Counted from the first letter of the stretch, positions 55,300 to 63,997 are shown. The stretch: DNA of 64,000 nt from Bordetella parapertussis (GCA_945865935.1 CAMBFI010000001.1:310001-374000); one strand, 5' to 3'. Notes: generated from the letters alone by a model not told the origin. A program made the numbers and translations.

Positions 55300-55355
55300 T
55301 GCCCCCGGCGCTTTGTTTTCATGCGACGCGTCGGACATCCTCAGGAGTGCATTGC

Positions 55356-55730
55356 ATGCGCCATTATGAAATTGTTTTTATTGTTCACCCGGATCAGAGC
55401 GAGCAAGTGCCCGCGATGGTCGAGCGCTATCAAGCGCTTGTGACGACCCAAGGCGGTAAAGTTCACCGCACAGAAGACTGGGGTCGTCGTCAACTTGCCT
55501 ATCCCATTCAAAAATTAGTGAAAGCGCATTACTTGTGCTTCAACATTGAGTGCGGCCAGGCGACACTGGACGAACTCGAACATTCTTTCCGTTACAACGA
55601 TGCCGTATTGCGTCACCTTGTGATCAAGACTAAGGCTGCTCAAACTGAGCCCTCGATCATGATGAAACAAGTCGAGCGTGATGAGGCGCGTAAGGCATCC
55701 GCAGAGTCGATGTCCGACGACGCTGAGTAA
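55356..55730 (+). CDS. rpsF: 30S ribosomal protein bS6
   Basis: bS6 binds bS18 on the 30S platform. The 124-residue protein has [38 protein letters not shown] and [10 protein letters not shown], then an acidic tail. The start is fixed by AGGAG eight bases before ATG 55356; an open frame further upstream belongs to the leader. It is first in the operon rpsF-priB-rpsR-rplI. Confidence 0.97.
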   Translation: MRHYEIVFIVHPDQSEQVPAMVERYQALVTTQGGKVHRTEDWGRRQLAYPIQKLVKAHYLCFNIECGQATLDELEHSFRYNDAVLRHLVIKTKAAQTEPSIMMKQVERDEARKASAESMSDDAE

Positions 55731-55742
55731 TCCGGATTTGTT

Positions 55743-56033
55743 GTGAATCGGCTTGAAGTGCAGGGTCAGGTCGCAGAGCTTTCTCCCTTAAGGTACACAC
55801 CGTCTGGGGTCCCGGTTCTCGAATTCTTACTCGCTCACGAGTCCGAAGTGATTGAAGCAGGTCAGCCACGTCGCATCACCTTCAGCATCACCGTGGTGGC
55901 AATGGCAGACTTAGCACAAATGACTAACACGATAAGTTTGGGACGCTCAGTAAACGTCCAAGGTTTTTTGGCTCCGGTTAGAAAAGATTCTCAAAAATAT
56001 AGGCTGCATGCGCAGCGCATCGAACAAATTTGA
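55743..56033 (+). CDS. priB: primosomal replication protein PriB
   Basis: PriB is a single-stranded-DNA-binding OB-fold protein of the PriA replication restart pathway. The 96-residue product starts at a GTG (55743) and has NRLEVQGQVAELSPLRYTPSGVPVLEFLL, typical of PriB, and ends KYRLHAQRIEQI. It lies between rpsF (12 bp) and rpsR (12 bp), the standard betaproteobacterial and enterobacterial position. Confidence 0.94.
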   Translation: MNRLEVQGQVAELSPLRYTPSGVPVLEFLLAHESEVIEAGQPRRITFSITVVAMADLAQMTNTISLGRSVNVQGFLAPVRKDSQKYRLHAQRIEQI

Positions 56034-56045
56034 ATAGGGCATATC

Positions 56046-56318
56046 ATGGCTTTCTTCGGTAAACGTAAAGAAAAAAAGAAGTTCACTCAACAAAATCCGC
56101 TGTTCAAGCGTCGTAAATTTTGTCGTTTCAGCGCCGCCGGCGTTGATGAGATTGATTACAAAGATCTCGACACACTGCGTGATTTCATTCAAGAAAACGG
56201 CAAGATCATTCCTGCCCGTCTGACTGGTACGAAGGCGATCTATCAGCGCCAACTCGACTCAGCAATCAAGCGTGCGCGCTTTTTGGCTCTGTTGCCTTTC
56301 ACTGACAACCACAACTGA
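56046..56318 (+). CDS. rpsR: 30S ribosomal protein bS18
   Basis: bS18 forms a dimer with bS6 on the 30S platform. The 90-residue protein is basic, with [19 protein letters not shown] at the N-terminus, [25 protein letters not shown], and [11 protein letters not shown] near the end. The single Cys is retained, but zinc-type CxxC is absent. It is the third gene of the rpsF operon, 14 bp before rplI. Confidence 0.97.
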   Translation: MAFFGKRKEKKKFTQQNPLFKRRKFCRFSAAGVDEIDYKDLDTLRDFIQENGKIIPARLTGTKAIYQRQLDSAIKRARFLALLPFTDNHN

Positions 56319-56332
56319 TTCCGAGGCCTATT

Positions 56333-56788
56333 ATGCAAATTATTCTTCTCGAAAAAGTCGTTAACGTAGGGAATCTCGGTGAAGTCGTGCGTGTGCGTGA
56401 TGGCTACGCCCGTAACTTCCTGATTCCTCAGAAAAAAGCACGTCGTGCCACAGAGTCGGCTCTCAAAGAGTTTGAGCTGCGTCGCGCGGAGCTCGAAAAA
56501 GTGCAGGCTGAAAAATTGACCGCCGCCGAGGCGCTTGGTAAGCGTCTGGAAAGCTTCTCACTGAGCCTCACTCAAAAAGCGGGTGTAGATGGCCGTCTGT
56601 TTGGTTCTGTGACCAACATGGACATCGCGCTCGGTTTGGTTGCTGCGGGTTTTGCTGGTATTGAAAAAGCGCAAGTGCGTTTACCCGAGGGTCCACTGAA
56701 GACCGTGGGTGAATTCCCTGTGCACCTCTCACTGCATCCAGATGTCGTGAGCAGCATCACAGTAGTCGTGGTTGGCGATCTCGTTTAA
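56333..56788 (+). CDS. rplI: 50S ribosomal protein bL9
   Basis: bL9 binds 23S rRNA near the L1 stalk and helps frame maintenance. The 151-residue protein has [35 protein letters not shown], the long central helix rich in Glu and Lys (about 45-75), and the C-terminal domain starting near [13 protein letters not shown]. Length is normal. It ends the operon and is followed by a strong terminator 15 bp later. Confidence 0.97.
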   Translation: MQIILLEKVVNVGNLGEVVRVRDGYARNFLIPQKKARRATESALKEFELRRAELEKVQAEKLTAAEALGKRLESFSLSLTQKAGVDGRLFGSVTNMDIALGLVAAGFAGIEKAQVRLPEGPLKTVGEFPVHLSLHPDVVSSITVVVVGDLV

Positions 56789-56803
56789 GTTCGCATCTTA
56801 TTG

Positions 56804-56839
56804 ATCAAAAAGCCGGCCCGAGCCGGCTTTTTGATTTTT
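56804..56839 (+). terminator. Rho-independent terminator after rplI
   Basis: A perfect 14-bp stem (56804-56817 with 56822-56835) has the GC-rich core AGCCGGC/GCCGGCT, a CCGA loop, and a T tract on the right. The A tract on the left would make it work on the other strand too. It sits just before the kinase-like gene start at 56853. Confidence 0.9.
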
Positions 56840-56852
56840 GAATGTCCTGTTT

Positions 56853-57689
56853 ATGTCTACATCCGATCCTAGTTTTCAGTTGGCGATTACACGTTGGCTC
56901 GCAGACCATCGCGCTGAGCCCTCGTCCGTGCATATCGTTGAGATAGCGGGGCATCGCTGTGTCATCAAGCTACGTCGGCCTAAGCTTACCGACGCGGTTG
57001 TGAACGCAATGCACTACCTGCGTGCTGGGATGTTGTCACTTATTTGCTGGTTGACGCTTGGCGAGCGGCCGTCGGTATTGGTGCTGATGCGAATGAGCTT
57101 AGATGACGAGGCAAGCAGGCTCGAGTTTTTAATGAGACAGGGTTGCCGCGTGCCCACTGTGTGGCGTCATGAGCCGGGCGTATTGGTGCTCGAGTATGTC
57201 GGGCAGGATATGCCTTATCTGATTCGCATCGACACCCCGCCCAATCGCCTCCTCTGGATGGATCGCGCCGCGCAGGACTTGGCCGCGTTTCATCGCGCTG
57301 GTTTTGTGCATGGCGGGGCTCAGTTGCGTAATCTAATGTGCGAAGGTCTCGTGATGACCCGAATTGATTTCGAGGAAAACATTGGGGAAGCGTTGTCTCG
57401 CCCGCTTGCCCAGGCGTACGATGTCTATCAGATGCTTTCTTCAATGGCCGGCTTGCGCGGAGAGCAGTTCGGTCCCGACGAGCGGCAGACCTTGTGCCTT
57501 TGCTTATTGCAGGCTTATCTGCAAGCAAATCCTGATCCAGAGGTTAAGGAACAATTACGTCGACTGGGTCGCGTCATTGGGTCGATTCAAATATATCTTG
57601 GATGGTTTTTAAAGTGCCTGCCAGGCCGAGATATTAGAGGTTTGTTGTACGTTGGCGATGCCTTGCGGTTATCATTACCTGATGAATAA
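56853..57689 (+). CDS. protein-kinase-fold protein (Kdo-kinase/BUD32-like), catalytic motifs altered
   Basis: I do not recognise a named family. The 278-residue product shows a small kinase-like pattern: CVIKLRRPK with a possible ATP-binding Lys (about residue 45), a Glu-containing helix, LVLEYVGQ as the hinge, then FVHGGAQLRNLM and RIDFEENIG. In active lipopolysaccharide-type kinases the loop is HGDxxxxN; here Asp is replaced by Gly, while Asn and the DFE Asp stay. A hydrophobic stretch near residues 66-80 may touch the membrane. I start at ATG 56853, just after the rplI terminator. It overlaps dnaB by eight bases, so dnaB may depend on its translation. Confidence 0.6.
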   Translation: MSTSDPSFQLAITRWLADHRAEPSSVHIVEIAGHRCVIKLRRPKLTDAVVNAMHYLRAGMLSLICWLTLGERPSVLVLMRMSLDDEASRLEFLMRQGCRVPTVWRHEPGVLVLEYVGQDMPYLIRIDTPPNRLLWMDRAAQDLAAFHRAGFVHGGAQLRNLMCEGLVMTRIDFEENIGEALSRPLAQAYDVYQMLSSMAGLRGEQFGPDERQTLCLCLLQAYLQANPDPEVKEQLRRLGRVIGSIQIYLGWFLKCLPGRDIRGLLYVGDALRLSLPDE

Positions 57690-59064
57690 CGCTCCCGATC
57701 CTCAGCTCGAATACCTGCGCGTGCCCCCCCACTCAGTCGAGGCGGAGCAGTCGGTGTTGGGCGGCTTGCTGCTTGATAATGCGGCGTGGGAGCGTGTCAC
57801 GGATGTCGTCAATGAGGATGACTTCTATCGGTTTGAGCACCGATTGATCTGGCACCATATTGCCCGCTTGATCAATTTGTCTCGCGCCGCAGACGTGGTG
57901 ACGGTGCATGAGTCGATTGCCAGCGTGGGGAAGTCCGAAGAGGTGGGTGGTTTAGCCTATTTGAACGCCTTGGCGCACAACACGCCCTCCGCCGCAAACA
58001 TCCGTCGCTACGCTGAAATCGTACGCGAGCGGTCCATGTTGCGTAAGTTGGTGAGCGTGGCGGATGAAATCGCCGCAACCGCTTTTAATCCCCAGGGCAA
58101 GGAGGCGCGTCAGTTACTTGACGAGGCCGAGTCCAAGGTCTTTAAGATCGCCCAGGAGGGCGCGAAGGCCACGACAGGCTTCCGAGAAATACAGCCCTTG
58201 TTGTCCGAAGTGGTAGAGCGCATTGACGAGCTCTATCACCGTGAGGGCGATAATGATGTCACGGGCGTGCCCACGGGCTTCACCGACCTTGATCGCATGA
58301 CCTCGGGGCTTCAGGGTGGTGATCTCGTCATTGTGGCCGGGCGCCCCTCGATGGGTAAAACCTCGCTTGCAATGAATATCGCCGAACATGTCGCGATTGA
58401 ACATGGATTGCCTGTGGCGGTGTTCTCCATGGAAATGGGAGCAGTACAACTTGCGATGCGTATGCTGGGTTCAGTTGGCATGCTCGATCAGCATCGGATG
58501 CGAACCGGAAAATTACTCGCCGACGACTGGCCTCGTGTGACGCACGCCGTGCAGCGTATGCAAGATGCCCAGTTATATATCGATGAAACCCCTGCGTTGA
58601 GCTCGGTAGAGGTGCGTGCCCGCGCTCGTCGCTTGGCGCGCCAGTGCGGACGGTTGGGCTTGATCGTGATCGATTACTTGCAGTTGATGGGGGCAAGTTC
58701 GAGTGGCGAGAACCGCGCCACTGAAATTTCTGAAATCAGTCGTTCGCTCAAAGCCTTGGCGAAAGAGCTGGAATGCCCCGTCATTGCGCTCTCCCAGTTG
58801 AACCGTAGTCTTGAGCAACGCCCCAATAAGCGCCCAGTCATGAGTGACTTGCGCGAATCAGGCGCGATTGAGCAAGACGCTGATTTGATTTTGTTTATTT
58901 ATCGCGATGAGGTCTATAACCCAGACTCACCCGATAAGGGAACGGCTGAAATTATTGTTGGTAAGCAGCGTAACGGCCCGATCGGCACGGTGCGTTTAAC
59001 CTTCCAAGGCTCGAGCACGCGCTTTTTGAACTTTGCAGGTGGATCGTCGCAATCGAACTACTAG
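57682..59064 (+). CDS. dnaB: replicative DNA helicase DnaB
   Basis: DnaB is the hexameric 5'-3' helicase at the replication fork. The 460-residue protein has the N-terminal primase-interaction domain (PPHSVEAEQSVLGGLLLDN, about 1-120), a linker helix, and the RecA-like domain: VAGRPSMGKTSLAMNIAEH (Walker A), LGLIVIDYLQLM (Walker B) and DLRESGAIEQDADLILFIYRDE. No intein is present. The ATG at 57682 lies inside the end of the preceding kinase-like gene. This differs from the plain rplI-dnaB arrangement seen in many bacteria. Confidence 0.97.
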   Translation: MNNAPDPQLEYLRVPPHSVEAEQSVLGGLLLDNAAWERVTDVVNEDDFYRFEHRLIWHHIARLINLSRAADVVTVHESIASVGKSEEVGGLAYLNALAHNTPSAANIRRYAEIVRERSMLRKLVSVADEIAATAFNPQGKEARQLLDEAESKVFKIAQEGAKATTGFREIQPLLSEVVERIDELYHREGDNDVTGVPTGFTDLDRMTSGLQGGDLVIVAGRPSMGKTSLAMNIAEHVAIEHGLPVAVFSMEMGAVQLAMRMLGSVGMLDQHRMRTGKLLADDWPRVTHAVQRMQDAQLYIDETPALSSVEVRARARRLARQCGRLGLIVIDYLQLMGASSSGENRATEISEISRSLKALAKELECPVIALSQLNRSLEQRPNKRPVMSDLRESGAIEQDADLILFIYRDEVYNPDSPDKGTAEIIVGKQRNGPIGTVRLTFQGSSTRFLNFAGGSSQSNY

Positions 59065-59083
59065 ACTGATGCGACGGCGTTGA

Positions 59084-60211
59084 TTAATTCAAACTAGCAA
59101 CTTCAACGGGTGCTGAGGCAATTTGCTTCGCTTGAATCATTTGCCTGATTTTGATGGCATCGCCTATGCGTGTGCCCTTTCCCTCAGCATTGAGCAGCAC
59201 AATCGCTGTGTCGCGATTGTTAATCCGCGCCACCATCACCAAACACTGACCCGCCTCATTAATGAAGCCTGTCTTGGAAACCTTGATATCCCAGCCTGGA
59301 TTGCTCACAAGCATGTTGGTGTTTCGAAAGAGTGTGGGGTGTCCGGCTGAGCGCACTTCGTGCTGCTGGTCAGTCGTATAAAAGCGAATCGAAGGCCGTG
59401 AGGCGGATGCTTGCAACAGCTTGACGAGGTCGCGTGGCGTGGATACGTTCGCACTTGATAGGCCGGTGGGGTCCACAAAGGTTGATTGCACCATGCCAAG
59501 TTCACGCGCCTTGGTGTTCATGGCGCTTACGAAGGCTGTCATGCCACCAGGGTAGCTGCGTCCTAGGGCGTGGGCAGCACGGTTCTCTGAAGACATCAAC
59601 GCTAAGTGCATGAGGTCGCCGCGCGTGTGTTTTGCACCAACGGCTAGACGTGAGCGGCTGTGTTTCACAACGTCTACGTCAGCCTGCGTGATTTGAATCA
59701 CTTCATTCATCGGAAGTTTCGCATCCACAACGATGACAGCAGTCATCAACTTTGTGATGGAAGCGATAGGGCGCACCACTTGCTCGTTGCGCGAGTACAG
59801 AACAGCTTTGCTATTTAAGTCTTGCACAAATACGACATTCGAGCGTAAGCCGCCCGACGCGGCCACCACACCTGCTGCACTCTTGCCACGATTCGCAGCA
59901 GGAACAACGGCTTTGGCGGCTGCGGTAGTTTTTTTGTTCTTGGGTGTGACAGCGCGATTACCTTGCGGGGCGCCTGCGGGCGCAGCTTTCTTGTTTGGGG
60001 AAGTGCTAGGTGTTACTGATTTAGTCGTCTTGCTTGTTCGCTGTTTTTTCTTTGTGGTGTTGGTTTTCTTGGGTTTCGCAGCTTGCGTCGCGGAAGTGGT
60101 GTCGGGCGCAGCTTGTTGAGCGCTTGCGACGAGAGGCGAAGCAGCGATGGCCAAGCAAATTGCGCTTGAAATCCATGCTTTTCGTAGGGGTAAAGCGAGC
60201 AGCAAACGCAT
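59084..60211 (-). CDS. pbpG: D-alanyl-D-alanine endopeptidase (PBP7/8-like)
   Basis: The 375-residue penicillin-binding protein cleaves D-Ala-containing peptide bonds in peptidoglycan in the periplasm. It has a signal peptide ending near ASAQQA and then a spacer of about 90 residues rich in Lys, Thr, Ala and Pro. The S11 domain follows with SITK (nucleophile Ser-x-x-Lys), SEN and KTGFINEAG. VFVQDLNSKAVLYSRNE is typical of PbpG. The basic spacer is longer than in E. coli PBP7 and could hold the enzyme to the wall or membrane. The start has AAGAGG upstream. It is convergent with dnaB. Confidence 0.92.
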   Translation of the reverse strand: MRLLLALPLRKAWISSAICLAIAASPLVASAQQAAPDTTSATQAAKPKKTNTTKKKQRTSKTTKSVTPSTSPNKKAAPAGAPQGNRAVTPKNKKTTAAAKAVVPAANRGKSAAGVVAASGGLRSNVVFVQDLNSKAVLYSRNEQVVRPIASITKLMTAVIVVDAKLPMNEVIQITQADVDVVKHSRSRLAVGAKHTRGDLMHLALMSSENRAAHALGRSYPGGMTAFVSAMNTKARELGMVQSTFVDPTGLSSANVSTPRDLVKLLQASASRPSIRFYTTDQQHEVRSAGHPTLFRNTNMLVSNPGWDIKVSKTGFINEAGQCLVMVARINNRDTAIVLLNAEGKGTRIGDAIKIRQMIQAKQIASAPVEVASLN

Positions 60212-60245
60212 TCCCGGCGCCTCTTAAAGTATAAAAACTATTCAA

Positions 60246-60274
60246 ATTATATACTTAGAGAGGTTAGTTAACCT
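60246..60274 (-). promoter_or_regulatory. candidate pbpG promoter with 14-bp palindrome over the -35 region
   Basis: On the minus strand TATAAT (60246-60251) is a perfect -10, 34 bases before the pbpG ATG. At the -35 position lies AGGTTAGTTAACCT (60261-60274), a 14-bp near-perfect palindrome with AGGTTA/TAACCT arms, instead of a good -35 hexamer. This arrangement is typical of control by a DNA-binding dimer. The 60212-60329 gap is much richer in A and T than its surroundings and holds no gene. Confidence 0.4.
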
Positions 60275-60329
60275 AAATTTTTACATAAAGATGCAAAATA
60301 TAGGGTTTACACCTACGAGGCGATACGTT

Positions 60330-61313
60330 TCATTTCTTTGTGAGAGCCAGCGCTAACTCAAACGCTGCACGGAGCGAAGAAGGGTCTGCTACGCCTTTTC
60401 CTGCAATATCGAAAGCCGTGCCATGGTCCACGCTGGTGCGCACAAAGGGCAGGCCGACGGTGACATTCACGCCTTGATCTAAACCGAGATACTTGATCGG
60501 AATGAGGCCTTGATCGTGATATTGGGCGACGCACATATCAAACTCGCCTTGGCGTGCGCGCATGAATACCGTATCGCCAGGCCAGGGCCCCGTCGCATCG
60601 ATTCCTTGAGCACGCGCAAGAGCAATGGCTGGTGCAATGATGTCGAGATCTTCATCACCAAACTTGCGCTGTTCTCCCGCGTGTGGATTAAGCCCTGCGA
60701 CCGCGATACGCGGGGCTGACACGCCCATCGCCAGACAGGCTTGATGCGCGAGTTCGATCGTACGTTTTTCAAGCTCGATCGTGAGTGTGCGGGGCACTTC
60801 CGCTAACGGGATGTGGATCGTTGCAAGGATGACGCGCAATTGATCGTTGACCAACATCATGGCGACATGCTCTGTGCCTGATTGCTTAGCGAGTATTTCT
60901 GTATGACCAGGAAAATCGATGCCTGCGGCGTGCATGGACTCTTTATTCAGTGGGGCAGTGACGATGGCACGCACACGCTGCTGCATCGCATCGTCGATCG
61001 CCATACGTAAGGCGTTTACGGCCGCGCTGCCGGCCCGAGCATCAACGCGTCCTAACGGTAGATCCTCCGGTAACGAAGGATGGGTAGGACGCACGTACAG
61101 GACACCCGGGCGAGGCTCCGCAGGGATGTCTTGCAATGTCTCGATGGCGATGCACTGCACAGCAGAGCCAAGCATCTGCGCTGCGCGTGTGAGCGCACCG
61201 AGGTCCCCGTACACCACGCTAGCTGCAGGCAAGCCTTGCGCGTGGAGTTTGACCACAATTTCAGGGCCAATGCCTGCTGCATCACCGACCGTCAGCGCAA
61301 CAGGCATCGACAT
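60330..61313 (-). CDS. pdxA: 4-hydroxythreonine-4-phosphate dehydrogenase
   Basis: PdxA oxidises 4-phosphohydroxy-L-threonine in the DXP-dependent route to pyridoxal phosphate; dxs in this window makes one of its co-substrates. The 327-residue protein has LTVGDAAGIGPEIVVK, ATAPLNKESMHAAGIDFPGHTEIL with a metal His, GLNPHAGEQRKFGDED and the final CVAQYHDQGLIPIKYLG with metal ligands. The first motif reads GDAAGIGPE where GDPAGIGPE is usual. The ATG lies directly after the PhoH-like stop codon, so the two are cotranslated. PdxA2-type catabolic paralogues are an alternative but less likely. Confidence 0.93.
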   Translation of the reverse strand: MSMPVALTVGDAAGIGPEIVVKLHAQGLPAASVVYGDLGALTRAAQMLGSAVQCIAIETLQDIPAEPRPGVLYVRPTHPSLPEDLPLGRVDARAGSAAVNALRMAIDDAMQQRVRAIVTAPLNKESMHAAGIDFPGHTEILAKQSGTEHVAMMLVNDQLRVILATIHIPLAEVPRTLTIELEKRTIELAHQACLAMGVSAPRIAVAGLNPHAGEQRKFGDEDLDIIAPAIALARAQGIDATGPWPGDTVFMRARQGEFDMCVAQYHDQGLIPIKYLGLDQGVNVTVGLPFVRTSVDHGTAFDIAGKGVADPSSLRAAFELALALTKK

Positions 61314-63026
61314 TTACAGCACTTCCCCAGCATAGTCTGCTAAACGTGAGCGTTCGCCGCGCTGCAGGGTTACGCTGCCTGCATGTGGCCAGCCTTTGAA
61401 GCGATCCACCACAAAGGTTAGTCCTGAGCTGCCCTCGGTCAGGTATGGGGTATCGATCTGAGCAATGTTTCCTAAACAAATGACTTTGGTGCCAGGTCCT
61501 GCCCGCGTGATGAGCGTTTTCATTTGTTTTGGCGTCAAGTTTTGTGCCTCATCGATGATGAGGTACTTATTTAAAAACGTTCGGCCGCGCATAAAGTTTA
61601 GCGACTTGATCTTAATTTTCGAACGGATTAAATCCAAGGTTGTCGTGCGTCCCCATTCGTTGCCACTGCCGTCGGCATCACCCATGTTTAAGACTTCAAG
61701 GTTGTCTTCGAGCGCGCCCATCCAGGGTTGCATCTTCTCTTCTTCAGTCCCTGGCAAGAAGCCAATGTCCTCGCCTACAGGGACCGTCACGCGCGTCATG
61801 ATGATTTCGCTATAACGTTTTGTCTCCAGGACTTGAGCAAGACCAGCTGCGAGCGTCATCAGTGTTTTGCCCGTGCCGGCCTGCCCGAGTAAAGAAACAA
61901 AATCGCACTCAGGGTTCATCAATAGATTCATCGCAAAATTTTGTTCGCGATTGCGTGCTGTCACACCCCAAACGTTGTTCTTGCCGTGTGTGAAGTCACG
62001 CAGCGTCGCGAGCACCGCGGTTTTGCCATTTACTTCGCGCACTTGCGCATACAAAGGCATAGAACCTTCGAAATACACGAACTGATTGACCATGAATTGA
62101 TGGCATAAAGGCCCGTTGATTCGGTAAAAGGTCGTGCCGCCTTGTTGCCAGGATTCAACTCCCTTGCCATGCTTATTCCAGAAGTTTTCCGGTAATTCCA
62201 ACATCCCCGTATAGAGCAGGTCAGAGTCTTCCAGCACTTGGTCGTTGAAGTAGTCCTCGGCTGACATCGAGAGTGCACGCGCCTTGAGCCGCATGTTGAT
62301 GTCTTTGGACACAAGCACGACTTCGCGACTAGGGTGTGCGTCTTGTAGGGCGCGCACGACACTCAGAATTTGGTTGTCTGCCTTGCCCATTGGAAGGTCT
62401 GGTGGGAGCGTCCCAGACATCGCCGTCGTTTGGAAAAACAGCCGACCCACAGCATCTTTGTGTCCCAGGCCGCTCAGGGGTAAGCCTTCGTCCAGTTGCT
62501 TGTGTTCGCCTACTAATGTGTCGAGCGAACGACTGACCTGGCGCGCGTTGCGCGCAACCTCCGACATACCCTTCTTTTGATGATCCAACTCTTCCAACGT
62601 CATCATGGGCAAGAAGACGTCGTGCTCTTCGAAGCGAAAAAGTGAGGAAGGATCATGCAGCAGCACGTTCGTATCGAGTACGAACAGTTTGCTGATTCCT
62701 GGCGCAGCCTTTGTCGTGCGGTGCGTCGATGCACGCGGGATTGGCGTTTTTTTCTGGGTGGATGTTTTTTTACTTGGAGCGATTGCAGGCAACACTGCAG
62801 GTGTTGTCACTAACGGTAGTTTGAACGAACTACGTTGGTTCGCCTCGCTCTCACTCTCCTCTCGCATGACATCGCGTGCTTGGAGCGCTGGCGCCAGATG
62901 ACCTGTCTTGGGTGCGTTGGCTAGCTTGCCTTTCGCGGTCTGTGCAGTAGGGGGTAAGAGATCGAGTTCAGCGTTGTTTAAGTCGAGTATTGCAGCAGGG
63001 CGGGTGGGCAGCTTGGGCAACGGCAT
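61314..63026 (-). CDS. PhoH family ATPase with N-terminal PIN domain
   Basis: The 570-residue protein joins a PIN ribonuclease-like domain (about 115-265; LFVLDTNVLLHDPSSL and LPMMTLEELDHQK carry the acidic residues) to a PhoH ATPase (about 345-570; LLGQAGTGKTLMTLAAG as Walker A and YLIIDEAQNLTPKQ as Walker B). This PhoH2/YlaK-type pairing is thought to unwind and cut RNA. A low-complexity Lys/Thr/Pro stretch precedes the PIN domain. I start at the second ATG (63026) because AGGAG lies ten bases before it; the first ATG (63035) is only one base from that site. It joins pdxA without a gap. Confidence 0.92.
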   Translation of the reverse strand: MPLPKLPTRPAAILDLNNAELDLLPPTAQTAKGKLANAPKTGHLAPALQARDVMREESESEANQRSSFKLPLVTTPAVLPAIAPSKKTSTQKKTPIPRASTHRTTKAAPGISKLFVLDTNVLLHDPSSLFRFEEHDVFLPMMTLEELDHQKKGMSEVARNARQVSRSLDTLVGEHKQLDEGLPLSGLGHKDAVGRLFFQTTAMSGTLPPDLPMGKADNQILSVVRALQDAHPSREVVLVSKDINMRLKARALSMSAEDYFNDQVLEDSDLLYTGMLELPENFWNKHGKGVESWQQGGTTFYRINGPLCHQFMVNQFVYFEGSMPLYAQVREVNGKTAVLATLRDFTHGKNNVWGVTARNREQNFAMNLLMNPECDFVSLLGQAGTGKTLMTLAAGLAQVLETKRYSEIIMTRVTVPVGEDIGFLPGTEEEKMQPWMGALEDNLEVLNMGDADGSGNEWGRTTTLDLIRSKIKIKSLNFMRGRTFLNKYLIIDEAQNLTPKQMKTLITRAGPGTKVICLGNIAQIDTPYLTEGSSGLTFVVDRFKGWPHAGSVTLQRGERSRLADYAGEVL

Positions 63027-63062
63027 ACGAGACATTCTCCTGGGGTCACAACAATCGAAAAA

Positions 63063-63530
63063 TTAGGTCAGACTACATGCAGCTTGCAGCACCTCTTGGG
63101 CATGGCCGGGTACCTTGACTCCCCGCCATGCTTGAACCAGCTTTCCACGCGCATCAATGAGGAAAGTGCTGCGTTCAATGCCACGTACCTGTTTCCCATA
63201 CATTTGTTTCATTTTGATGACATCGTAGGTGTTGCACACGACTTCATCGGTGTCTGCGATCAGTGGGAAAGGCAGTTCAAGCTTTTTACTGAAATTCTCG
63301 TGCGACTTGAGGGTGTCTCGAGATACGCCAATGACAACGCAGCTTTGCGCCAAGAACTGATCGTGCAAGTCGCGGAAATTTTCGGTTTCAGTCGTACAAC
63401 CCGGCGTGTTGTCTTTAGGATAAAAATAAAGCACCACGCCACGTCCAGCACATTGTTTGAGCGTGAGTTCACCAAAGGTGCTCAGCGCCTTGAAAGCGGG
63501 TGCGGCTTTGCCAATGAGTGCAGTTGTCAT
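63063..63530 (-). CDS. bcp: thioredoxin-dependent thiol peroxidase (Bcp/PrxQ)
   Basis: Bcp reduces hydrogen peroxide and organic peroxides. The 155-residue protein has GVVLYFYPKDNTPGCTTETENFRD with the peroxidatic Cys near residue 45, VVIGVSRDTLKSHENF, and ERSTFLIDARGKLVQAWRGV. The resolving Cys five residues after the peroxidatic one, present in E. coli Bcp, is replaced by Glu, so a 1-Cys mechanism or a more distant Cys is implied. The ATG overlaps the stop of the Mth938-type gene as ATGA. It precedes the phoH-like gene on the same strand. Confidence 0.95.
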   Translation of the reverse strand: MTTALIGKAAPAFKALSTFGELTLKQCAGRGVVLYFYPKDNTPGCTTETENFRDLHDQFLAQSCVVIGVSRDTLKSHENFSKKLELPFPLIADTDEVVCNTYDVIKMKQMYGKQVRGIERSTFLIDARGKLVQAWRGVKVPGHAQEVLQAACSLT

Positions 63531-63997
63531 GTGGGGGGTGCTCCGTCAGCAGTTTGCTCTGGAAGTAAGGCAGCGATCACTTGACGACCCTCTGCCATAA
63601 GGATGTTATAGGTGCGTGCAGCCGCTTGCGTGCTCATACATTCGACGCCCACGCCGGCCAGAAGGAGTGGCAGCAGGGTGGCGTGGGGGAGCATACGTTG
63701 GCGATTTCCTGTGCCGATCAGCAGAACTTCTGGGCGTGGCCCTTCCAAGCTGGGACCGCTCGATTCGGACGCATCCAAAAATGCCATCGGGTCCAGTGCG
63801 GCGAATTTAAGCTTTGCAGCCTGCAGCAAAAGAGCCGTCGTGATGTCAGAGGGGGAGGTCGCAGACCAATGTTCGACGGCGCCCAAGGGGCCAAAGGCAA
63901 TCGCGTGGTTAAAACGCGTCTGGTTGATTTCGACAAAGCCGTCACCGTATCCTGTGACGGTGTTCAGTGCCGAATTGGTATCAGTGTGAAGCTTCAA
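63527..63997 (-). CDS. Mth938-like domain protein (DUF498 family)
   Basis: The 156-residue protein has the Mth938/NDUFAF3 fold pattern: a beta strand with TGYGDGFVEINQTRF, the VLLIGTGNRQRMLP loop and GVGVECMSTQAAARTYNIL. The GTG.xQ(R)..P loop and the late AAxTYN are family hallmarks. Eukaryotic relatives assist complex I assembly, but the bacterial role is not established. The start is a TTG at 63997, since a TGA is directly upstream in frame; the gene is complete although it reaches the window edge. It heads the minus-strand series followed by bcp, phoH-like and pdxA. Confidence 0.87.
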   Translation of the reverse strand: MKLHTDTNSALNTVTGYGDGFVEINQTRFNHAIAFGPLGAVEHWSATSPSDITTALLLQAAKLKFAALDPMAFLDASESSGPSLEGPRPEVLLIGTGNRQRMLPHATLLPLLLAGVGVECMSTQAAARTYNILMAEGRQVIAALLPEQTADGAPPT

